6,096 nt of DNA from an uncultured Eubacteriales bacterium. GTDB taxonomy: Bacteria > Bacillota > Clostridia > Peptostreptococcales > Anaerovoracaceae. The translations under genes and the position numbers were made by a program. Location of the stretch: the NCBI GenBank assembly GCA_900551415.1, contig URWB01000129.1:1-6096 (forward strand). The letters run 5' to 3'. The notes beneath the pieces are model-generated. The model was not told the origin of the DNA. It ran no database searches and was given only the letters and a program-made list of their open reading frames with translations. Of this stretch, positions 1 to 4,636 are shown piece by piece. Every line of letters starts with the position of its first letter. Position 1 is the first letter of the stretch.

Positions 1-67
1 GGATTAATCTAACTCTAGCAACTGAACTTTTTCTTCTGCCTGTTCCTTGATATTGCATCTTTGCCAT
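1..67 (-). CDS. rpsI: 30S ribosomal protein S9, N-terminal fragment
   Basis: Only the first 22 codons are inside the window; the rest lies beyond position 1. Reading from the ATG at 67 gives MAKMQYQGTGRRKSSVARVR and then LI. The GTGRRKSSVARVR stretch is the conserved N-terminal signature of bacterial S9, a small-subunit protein whose C-terminal tail (not visible here) reaches the P-site tRNA. A strong GGGAGG ribosome binding site lies at 76-81, eight nucleotides before the ATG. The gene follows rplM by 18 nt on the same strand, the near-universal rplM-rpsI pairing, so the two are surely cotranscribed. The short fragment is unambiguous in identity, but nothing can be said of the remaining protein. 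Confidence 0.95.
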   Translation of the reverse strand, partial: MAKMQYQGTGRRKSSVARVRLI

Positions 68-85
68 TGTCTATTCCTCCCTTTC

Positions 86-514
86 CTAGAATTCCCAAGT
101 TTCCGGTTTCTGTGCAGTGTGCGGATGCTCCGGTCCTGCGTAAACCTTTAACTTCTTATACATCTGTCTGCCTAACTTACCGTCAGGAAGCATGCCTTTG
201 ACTGCATGTCTGATAATCTCTTCGGGCTTCTTGGCCTGCAGCTTTTCGAACGTGATCTCACGCAGACCGCCCGGATAACCGGTATGTCTCTTGTAGATCT
301 TTTCTTTTCTCTTCTTGCCTGTTACCTCAACCTTCTCAGCGTTGATGATGATAACATTGTCGCCGCAGTCTACGTGCGGAGTGTAGATCGGTTTCTTCTT
401 ACCGCGAAGGATGGAAGCAACCTCGGACGCAAGTCTGCCGAGCGTCTTGCCTTCTGCATCGATGACGTACCATTTACGTTCCACTTCTGCAGGTTTTGCG
501 ATAAATGACTTCAT
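86..514 (-). CDS. rplM: 50S ribosomal protein L13
   Basis: The gene encodes L13, an early-assembly large-subunit protein that binds 23S rRNA. The 142-residue product has the usual family length. Visible hallmarks are WYVIDAEGKTLGRLAS (15-30), YTPHVDCGDNVIIINAEK (44-61) and the family signature region 105-135, with GMLP, LGR, LKVY and the HPHTAQ end. The ATG at 514 is preceded by a GAAAGGA ribosome binding site at 521-527, and the stop is TAG. rpsI follows after 18 nt. In many Bacillota rplM follows truA and ECF-transporter genes (established knowledge); here the upstream neighbour is tyrS, separated by a terminator and a promoter. The leader before the gene is about 190 nt and structured, which fits the L13 autoregulation known in Bacillus, but I could not match it to that leader family. 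Confidence 0.98.
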   Translation of the reverse strand: MKSFIAKPAEVERKWYVIDAEGKTLGRLASEVASILRGKKKPIYTPHVDCGDNVIIINAEKVEVTGKKRKEKIYKRHTGYPGGLREITFEKLQAKKPEEIIRHAVKGMLPDGKLGRQMYKKLKVYAGPEHPHTAQKPETWEF

Positions 515-707
515 TTCTTTTCCTTTCTACCTACTGAGTTTGACCTTGCGGCAGAGCTTCGCATGGCTCTGCGATCAAACGGTTTCGGCTTTGTCTACTG
601 GGATTCTGCTTCTTGCGGACAGCAAAATCGTTTTCGATATACTAAAACGGTTTAGTTTCGGGTCCCGGACGGCTATCCCATCCTGCGCCCGCTTGCACAA
701 TCGTGCT
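515..707 (-). promoter_or_regulatory. long structured 5' leader of rplM
   Basis: Transcription from the promoter at 713-741 would begin near 706-707, giving an untranslated leader of about 190 nt. Several inverted repeats can be read on the transcript in order: GCAC/GTGC at the very 5' end, GGATGG/CCGTCC with loop GATAG, ACTAAA/TTTAGT with loop CCGT, TTTTGCT/AGCAGAA, and a composite hairpin at 538-580 just before the ribosome binding site. The nonamer AAACCGTTT occurs twice (minus strand of 645-653 and 577-585), so alternative pairings are possible. There is no run of U after any stem, so transcription attenuation looks unlikely; any control would act on translation or RNA stability. Bacillota L13 operons are known to have autoregulatory leaders, but equivalence is my inference from position. 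I see no coding sequence here. Confidence 0.5.
538..580 (-). repeat. composite hairpin; probable diverged copy of the palindromic repeat family
   Basis: On the transcript strand, GTTTGA (580-575) pairs with TCAAAC (543-538), enclosing a perfect 7-bp stem GCAGAGC/GCTCTGC (572-566 with 557-551). The element shares its layout and two sequence blocks with the tandem repeats at 4529-4636: TTTGATCG here against TTCGATCG in copy A, then after an internal hairpin an identical TGCCGCAAGG. The outer stem differs but is still a stem. It ends 11 nt before the rplM ribosome binding site. It may be an inserted repeat or a native part of the rplM leader; the shared blocks favour a common origin without proving it. 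Confidence 0.5.
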
Positions 708-712
708 ATATT

Positions 713-741
713 AGTATATAGCAAAAGCCTTGCAAATGCAA
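713..741 (-). promoter_or_regulatory. sigma-A-type promoter for rplM-rpsI
   Basis: On the minus strand the sequence reads TTGCAT (741-736), exactly 17 nt, then TATACT (718-713). This is a close match to TTGACA-N17-TATAAT, with start expected near 706-707. It lies directly downstream of tyrS and upstream of rplM, where a promoter is needed. The -35 box lies inside the terminator hairpin at 723-750. This is a sequence match only; no start site has been mapped. Confidence 0.7.
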
Positions 742-750
742 GGCTTTTTT
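723..750 (-). terminator. intrinsic terminator after tyrS, symmetric
   Basis: A perfect 7-bp stem GCCTTGC/GCAAGGC with a 4-nt loop is extended by A4:U4 on the outside. On the minus strand the run after the stem is only four U followed by GC; on the plus strand it is six T. It therefore looks bidirectional and should end the transcript carrying tyrS, which stops about 80 nt upstream. No plus-strand gene is present to need it. Its GCCTTGC/GCAAGGC stem is the same heptamer pair found in the outer stem of the repeats at 4529-4636. Confidence 0.75.
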
Positions 751-761
751 GAAATTATCAG

Positions 762-801
762 GTAATTTTTACGGCGCCCACAAAGAAATTCCGTAAATTA
801 C
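762..801 (-). other. inverted repeat in the 3' untranslated region of tyrS
   Basis: On the minus strand GTAATT-TACGG pairs with CCGTA-(AA)-AATTAC: 11 base pairs interrupted by one two-base bulge, with a 16-nt loop. It sits between the tyrS stop and the terminator. No U-run follows, so it is not an intrinsic terminator by itself. It could protect the transcript 3' end or be a decayed terminator; nothing more can be said from sequence. Confidence 0.45.
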
Positions 802-829
802 GAAAAATATCCGCGTACAATCGCCTTCA

Positions 830-2170
830 TCAGTCTAATTCCACCATATGGAACTTCTTCTTGCCCTTTTGGATCAGCAGCTTGCCTTCCGCGTCAAACA
901 TGTCGGCGGTGATATTCAGCTTGCGGTCGGTCACCTTGTTTCCCGCGACCGTCAGGCCGCCCTGCTCGATCGTGCGGAAGCCCTCACTGGTGTTCGGCAC
1001 CAGACCGAGCTCCTTGATCAGCGTCACAACGCCGATGCCTTCGCCTTCAAATTTCTCTCTTTCCATCTTGGTCGTCGGCACGTTCGCCATGTCTCCGCCG
1101 CCGCCAAAGGCCGCGCGCGCACCGTCGAGTGCCTTCTGCGCTTCTTCCTCACCATGCACCAGCTTGGTGACCTCGTAAGCCAATACCTCCTTGGCGTGGT
1201 TGATTTCCGCGCCCTCCAGCGCAGACAGACGATTGACCTCGTCCATCGGCAGGAAGGTCAACATACGCAGGCATTTGTTGACATCCGCGTCCGCGACATT
1301 TCTCCAGTACTGGAAGAATTCATACGGGCTGGTTTTTTCCGCGTTGAGCCACAGCGCGCCCTTTGCGGTCTTGCCCATCTTCTGACCCTCGGAGTTCGTC
1401 AAAAGCGAGAAGGTCATGCCGTAAACCTCTTTTCCCGCCATCTTACGCGTCAGATCGACGCCGCCGATAATGTTGGACCACTGGTCGTTGCCGCCGAATT
1501 CAATCTTTACGTCGAAGTCACGCGCCATAACCATAAAGTCGTAGCTCTGCATCAGCATGTAGTTCAGCTCGAACATCGTCAGACCGCCCTCGCGCTCCAT
1601 TCTCTGCTTGAAGCATTCCGCACGCAGCATTGTGTTGATGTTGAACTGCGTGCCGATCTCTCTCAAAAAGTCGATGTAGTTGAGCGGCCGCAGCCATCTC
1701 GCGTTGTTGACCGCGACAGCCTTGCCCGGCTCCGGTTCCTTGTTTTGGTGGCCCGGTGTGTAAACACCCTCGTTGCCGACGTATTCCCATTCATCGTCAA
1801 AGTCCAAAAAGCGGTCGAACAGTTTTTTAAACTGGTTGCAGTTATTCTCAATGGTCTCGATCGTCATCACCTTGCGCATGTCTGTACGACCGGACGGGTC
1901 GCCGACCATGCCGGTACCGCCGCCAATCAGTACAACAGGGGTATGCCCGTATTTTTGCATATACATCATGATAATGACCTGCATGAAATGCCCGACATGC
2001 AGGCAGTCTGCCGTCGGGTCAAAACCGATGTAGAACTTGACCTTTTCGTTCTGTAGCAACTTGCGGATTTCGTCCTCGTTCGTGGACTGCTCAATAAAAC
2101 CTCTCTCTTTGAGCACATCGTAAGCATTGTCAAAATGGCTCACGCTGTCCGGTATAAAATCAAATTTCAT
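830..2170 (-). CDS. tyrS: tyrosine--tRNA ligase
   Basis: This cytoplasmic class I aminoacyl-tRNA synthetase charges tRNA-Tyr with tyrosine using ATP. The Rossmann catalytic core holds the HIGH-type motif HVGH (58-61) within YIGFDPTADCLHVGH, and the second signature is KMGKT (264-268). Residues matching the Bacillus tyrosine pocket are visible: Y47, D51, Y204, Q208, D211 and Q230 in GGNDQW. An S4-like RNA-binding domain forms the C terminus (about 383-446). At 446 residues it is somewhat longer than the usual 400-430; part of the excess is a segment at about 127-155 containing HQNKEPEPGK. The ATG at 2170 has a GGGAGG ribosome binding site at 2179-2184, and the stop is TGA. It follows upp by 125 nt. 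I found no T-box specifier leader, although such leaders often control tyrS in this phylum. Confidence 0.98.
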   Translation of the reverse strand: MKFDFIPDSVSHFDNAYDVLKERGFIEQSTNEDEIRKLLQNEKVKFYIGFDPTADCLHVGHFMQVIIMMYMQKYGHTPVVLIGGGTGMVGDPSGRTDMRKVMTIETIENNCNQFKKLFDRFLDFDDEWEYVGNEGVYTPGHQNKEPEPGKAVAVNNARWLRPLNYIDFLREIGTQFNINTMLRAECFKQRMEREGGLTMFELNYMLMQSYDFMVMARDFDVKIEFGGNDQWSNIIGGVDLTRKMAGKEVYGMTFSLLTNSEGQKMGKTAKGALWLNAEKTSPYEFFQYWRNVADADVNKCLRMLTFLPMDEVNRLSALEGAEINHAKEVLAYEVTKLVHGEEEAQKALDGARAAFGGGGDMANVPTTKMEREKFEGEGIGVVTLIKELGLVPNTSEGFRTIEQGGLTVAGNKVTDRKLNITADMFDAEGKLLIQKGKKKFHMVELD

Positions 2171-2220
2171 ATCTATTTCCTCCCGTGATTCGCTTCCTCG
2201 CGTTCTTCTGTTCTTCGCAT

Positions 2221-2246
2221 ACCGAGCAATCTAAACATCTCTCGGT
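2221..2246 (-). other. weak hairpin in the upp-tyrS gap
   Basis: The 125-nt gap 2171-2295 between upp and tyrS holds one modest inverted repeat, ACCGAG/CTCGGT, 6 bp with a 14-nt loop and no following U-run. The conserved T-box sequence (AGGGTGGNACCGCG type) is absent and no convincing promoter is seen, so tyrS is probably read through from upp. The hairpin may be incidental. Confidence 0.3.
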
Positions 2247-2295
2247 CGATGGATAAACAGTGCCGGATCTCTTCTTTGTTTCATCAAAAAATTCC

Positions 2296-2925
2296 TTATT
2301 TCGTTCCAAATAATCTGTCGCCCGCGTCACCGAGTCCCGGGATGATGTAAGCATGCTCGTTCAGTCTTTCATCCTGCTGCGCGATATAAATATCCACATC
2401 CGGGTGCGCCTTCTGCAGGGCCTCGATGCCCTCCGGCGCCGCGATCAGACACATGAAGATAATGTCCTTGCCGCCGCGCGCTTTGATGGAGTTGATCGCG
2501 TCGATTGCCGAACCGCCTGTTGCCAGCATCGGGTCAACCACAAAAATCGTTCTTTTGTCGATATCCTTCGGCAGTTTGCAGTAATACTCCACCGGCATAT
2601 GCGTTTCCGGATCCCGATAAAGGCCCACATGTCCGACCTTCGCGTTCGGGTAAAGCGCCAGCATACCATCTACAAAGCCAAGTCCCGCTCTCAAAATCGG
2701 TACGATTGCGATATCCTCACCCTTGAGCATCTTCTGCGTTGTCTTGCAGATCGGTGTCTCGATTTCCACATCCATCAGCGGCAGATTGCGTGTCGCCTCA
2801 TAGCCCATGAGCGTGACGACCTCCTTGGCCAGCTCTCGGAATTCCTTGTTATTGGTCTCCTTTTTTCTCATCAGAGTGACCTTGTGCTGAATTAACGGAT
2901 GATCGAATACTAGTACTTTTCCCAT
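2296..2925 (-). CDS. upp: uracil phosphoribosyltransferase
   Basis: The enzyme salvages uracil by joining it to PRPP, giving UMP and pyrophosphate in the cytosol. The 209-residue product has the standard bacterial length. It begins MGKVLVFDHPLIQHK, typical of the family. LRAG (78-81) and the PRPP-binding loop VVDPMLATGGSA (129-140) are intact, and the uracil-binding tail IIPGLGDAGDRLFGT (194-208) is complete. Two ATG codons are adjacent (2928 and 2925); the AAGGAG site at 2933-2938 is 4 nt from the first and 7 nt from the second, and homologues begin at the second, so I chose 2925. The stop is TAA. It lies 97 nt after rpiB, an arrangement known from Bacillota, and shares ribose-phosphate metabolism with that neighbour. 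Confidence 0.98.
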   Translation of the reverse strand: MGKVLVFDHPLIQHKVTLMRKKETNNKEFRELAKEVVTLMGYEATRNLPLMDVEIETPICKTTQKMLKGEDIAIVPILRAGLGFVDGMLALYPNAKVGHVGLYRDPETHMPVEYYCKLPKDIDKRTIFVVDPMLATGGSAIDAINSIKARGGKDIIFMCLIAAPEGIEALQKAHPDVDIYIAQQDERLNEHAYIIPGLGDAGDRLFGTK

Positions 2926-2975
2926 CATATTTCTCCTTTTATCTCATTGGTAATTCATAGTTGTCTGATTCATTT

Positions 2976-3020
2976 TTGCCCGTCAGGCAAGTCCTTTCTT
3001 GAGAAAACACGCAAGAAAAG
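2976..3020 (-). other. two small inverted repeats in the rpiB-upp gap
   Basis: On the minus strand TTTCTTG/CAAGAAA (7 bp, extendable by wobble, 10-nt loop) is followed by TTGCC/GGCAA (5 bp, loop TGACG). They occupy the 97-nt space before upp. Neither is followed by a proper U-run, and I see no match to a PyrR binding loop. They may only space the genes or process the message. Confidence 0.3.
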
Positions 3021-3022
3021 GC

Positions 3023-3454
3023 TTACATTTCGTTAAGCATATCCACACGTCTCTGGTGTCTGCCGCCCTCAAAGTCGGTATCCAGCCATTCATCGACGAT
3101 GGCAAGCGCGAGCGCCGGCGATGTGGTTCTGCCGCCGAGCGCGATCATGTTCGCGTTATTATGCTGCTTCGTCAGATGCGCCATCTCGACAGACGTGCAG
3201 AGGCCGCAGCGAATCCCCTTGACCTTATTGGCCGCGATAGAAATACCGATGCCTGTCCCGCAGCAAACTACGCCCAGATCCGCCTCACCCGAAGCGACCG
3301 CCTCCGCGCAGCGTTTTCCATAAATCGGATAATCCACCGATTCCTCGGAGTGCGTCCCCAGATCCAGGACCTCCGCTCCTCTTTCTTCCAAATGCTTCTT
3401 GACCAGTTCCTTCAGCGCGAAGCCTCCGTGGTCTGACGCAACTGCAATTTTCAT
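3023..3454 (-). CDS. rpiB: ribose-5-phosphate isomerase B
   Basis: RpiB interconverts ribose 5-phosphate and ribulose 5-phosphate in the non-oxidative pentose phosphate pathway, supplying the precursor of PRPP. The 143-residue product is of family length. It starts MKIAVASDHGG (D8, H9), has VDYPIYG (40-46), the catalytic loop CCGTGIGISIAANKVKG with active-site Cys65, HNNANMIALGGR (98-109), and RHQRR near 132-136 for phosphate binding. The LacAB/RpiB family includes galactose-6-phosphate and allose-6-phosphate isomerases, but the synteny and CGTG loop favour RpiB. The ATG overlaps the sua5 stop by one base (TAATG), and its ribosome binding site lies inside the last codons of sua5. The protein-arginine phosphatase gene ywlE, often found between sua5 and rpiB in this phylum, is absent. 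Confidence 0.95.
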   Translation of the reverse strand: MKIAVASDHGGFALKELVKKHLEERGAEVLDLGTHSEESVDYPIYGKRCAEAVASGEADLGVVCCGTGIGISIAANKVKGIRCGLCTSVEMAHLTKQHNNANMIALGGRTTSPALALAIVDEWLDTDFEGGRHQRRVDMLNEM

Positions 3455-4488
3455 TACAGAACCTCCTTAATATGATATCCCGCGGACTTAAACATCCTGT
3501 TCATCACCGCGAACCCTATGCCATCTTCCTTAAGCGCCGCCGCCAAAATCACGTCCACGCCCTTTTTGTCGCAAGCTCTGAGCCTTGCAAAAAAATCATG
3601 CGCGGCAGTCTGCGGATCCGCGTCATCGTAGACAATGACTTCGACCTTTTGTCCCTGCGCGGCACGACGCATTTTTTCTTCTGCCATCGCCAGCTTTACC
3701 TTTTCACGTTCTCCGCTGAAGATCGTCATCTCCGCTCGCGGCGCGTAATGCTTGTATTTCATGCCCGGCGCCTTCGGATGGAAATCCTCGCCCGTCTGCA
3801 GCAGTCCGTTTCCGTCGTTGTTAAAAATATCCGGCTTTTCAAAAAGCGCAGGATCCACAGCGACCTCCCCGTTGAGCGCTTCGCGGAGCATTTCCCGCGT
3901 GATTACGCCCGGACGCAGGATCGTCGGCACTTCTCCGGTCATATCCACCACCGTAGATTCAATGCCTGCCTTGCAGTCATCACCTGCGATAATCGCGTCG
4001 ATACGCCCGTCGAGGTCCTCCGCCACATGGGTGTAGCGCGTCGGACTCGGTTTGCCGGACAGATTCGCGCTCGGCGCCGCGATCGGCACCCCAGCCGCGC
4101 TGATCAGCGCTCTGGCAATCGCGTCCTCCGGCATCCGCACGCCAACCGTCGCAAGACCGCCTGTCGTCACCTTCGGAATCACATCCTTCGCCGGCACGAC
4201 CATCGTCAGCGGCCCCGGCCAAAAAGCCTCCATCAGCCTCTCCACCTCCGGTGTGATGCCATCGGTCAGCTTGTTCATATCGCTCTTTTGCGCTATGTGC
4301 ACGATCATCGGATTATCCGAAGGCCTGCCCTTCGCCGCGTAGACCTTGCCGACCGCCTCCGCGTTCAGCGCGTCAGCGCCCAGTCCGTAGACCGTTTCCG
4401 TCGGGAAGGCGACCAAGCCGCCTTTTTGGATCATCTCCGCCGCCAGCCGTATATCCGCTTCTGTTGTTCCTAAAATTCTCGTCTCCAA
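3454..4488 (-). CDS. sua5: L-threonylcarbamoyladenylate synthase, Sua5/YwlC type
   Basis: The enzyme makes threonylcarbamoyl-AMP from threonine, bicarbonate and ATP, the first step of t6A37 formation on ANN-decoding tRNAs. Counting from the TTG at 4488 the product has 344 residues, the two-domain Sua5 length rather than short TsaC. The YrdC domain shows FPTETVYGLGADA (28-40), KGRPSDNPMIVHI (53-65), PGPLTMVV (91-98), VGVRMP (115-120), PIAAPSANLSGKPSPT (135-150) and GIESTVVDM (175-183). The linker APGMKYKHYAP (240-250) leads to the C-terminal Sua5 domain (251-344). The frame stays open upstream to an ATG at 4572, but that extension translates repeat copy A and is arginine-rich and unlike the family. 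A GTG at 4500 is also in frame but its AAGGG is only a base or two away. TTG with GGAG six nt upstream fits best. Confidence 0.95.
   Translation of the reverse strand: METRILGTTEADIRLAAEMIQKGGLVAFPTETVYGLGADALNAEAVGKVYAAKGRPSDNPMIVHIAQKSDMNKLTDGITPEVERLMEAFWPGPLTMVVPAKDVIPKVTTGGLATVGVRMPEDAIARALISAAGVPIAAPSANLSGKPSPTRYTHVAEDLDGRIDAIIAGDDCKAGIESTVVDMTGEVPTILRPGVITREMLREALNGEVAVDPALFEKPDIFNNDGNGLLQTGEDFHPKAPGMKYKHYAPRAEMTIFSGEREKVKLAMAEEKMRRAAQGQKVEVIVYDDADPQTAAHDFFARLRACDKKGVDVILAAALKEDGIGFAVMNRMFKSAGYHIKEVL
3462..3468 (-). promoter_or_regulatory. ribosome binding site of rpiB inside sua5
   Basis: A full AAGGAGG lies 7 nt before the rpiB ATG. The same bases encode Lys-Glu of the last four Sua5 residues (KEVL). 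Together with the TAATG overlap this implies translational coupling of sua5 and rpiB. Confidence 0.85.
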
Positions 4489-4494
4489 TTTATT

Positions 4495-4499
4495 CTCCA
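4495..4499 (-). promoter_or_regulatory. ribosome binding site that decides the sua5 start
   Basis: The minus strand reads TGGAG, then six nt, then the TTG at 4488. The in-frame alternatives fit less well: the GTG at 4500 has its purine run immediately next to it, and the ATG at 4572 lies within a palindromic repeat. Confidence 0.55.
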
Positions 4500-4507
4500 C
4501 ACCCTTC

Positions 4508-4526
4508 AGATTTGTGAGGTAAATCT
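4508..4526 (-). other. small hairpin just upstream of sua5
   Basis: A perfect 6-bp inverted repeat AGATTT/AAATCT with a 7-nt loop lies between repeat copy A and the sua5 ribosome binding site, about 8 nt before the latter. It could influence sua5 translation, but the stem is AT-rich and short. Confidence 0.35.
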
Positions 4527-4528
4527 TT

Positions 4529-4576
4529 GGCCTTGCTGCCTTGCGGCAACGCCGCTGGCACGATCGAAGCAAGGCC
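4529..4576 (-). repeat. palindromic repeat, copy A
   Basis: This 48-bp element is bounded by a perfect 9-bp inverted repeat GGCCTTGCT/AGCAAGGCC. Inside, TGCC/GGCA and GCGGC/GCCGC (loop of 3) form a nearly continuous inner stem. Copy B, 60 bp away, matches it at all bases except five in a 7-base block (4555-4561, CTGGCAC on the plus strand). No U-run follows the stem on the minus strand, so it is not an intrinsic terminator. The layout resembles REP-like or MITE-like extragenic palindromes. Confidence 0.85.
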
Positions 4577-4588
4577 TTAATTCACGCT

Positions 4589-4636
4589 GGCCTTGCTGCC
4601 TTGCGGCAACGCCGTTCATATGATCGAAGCAAGGCC
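4589..4636 (-). repeat. palindromic repeat, copy B
   Basis: The second 48-bp copy has the same 9-bp outer stem and the same first 26 and last 15 bases as copy A. The 7-base block reads TTCATAT on the plus strand (4615-4621), which removes the TGCC/GGCA inner pairs and shortens the central stem to CGGC/GCCG. A 12-bp unrelated spacer (4577-4588) separates the copies. Its edge base 4636 is also the last base of the prfA TAG stop. Confidence 0.85.

Noticed and set aside
411..752. Plus-strand frame covering the rplM-tyrS gap
   Set aside because: It begins inside rplM antisense, has no ribosome binding site, and crosses the terminator; low-complexity composition suggests chance.
848..2056. Long plus-strand open frame of about 400 codons opposite tyrS
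   Set aside because: It is the antisense shadow of a clearly conserved gene, rich in His/Arg/Val as expected from the complement, with no family resemblance.
2171..2295. T-box riboswitch upstream of tyrS
   Set aside because: Expected for tyrS in this phylum, but the gap is only 125 nt, lacks the conserved T-box sequence, and has no terminator/antiterminator pair.
2160..2354. 64-codon minus-strand frame spanning the upp-tyrS gap, with a CxxC pair
   Set aside because: It overlaps the upp 3' end and the tyrS start in another frame, lacks a ribosome binding site at its ATG, and resembles no family I know.
2926..3022. PyrR-type attenuator controlling upp
   Set aside because: The gap is short and its small hairpins match neither a PyrR binding loop nor a terminator.
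3472..4473. Long plus-strand open frame of about 330 codons opposite sua5
   Set aside because: Same reason: an arginine/histidine-rich shadow of sua5 with no protein-like motifs.
4529..4636. CRISPR array
   Set aside because: There are only two units with a 12-bp spacer, and each unit is a long palindrome; repeat and spacer sizes do not fit.
4529..4636. Intrinsic terminators of prfA
   Set aside because: The stems are strong but neither is followed by a U-run on the transcript strand.
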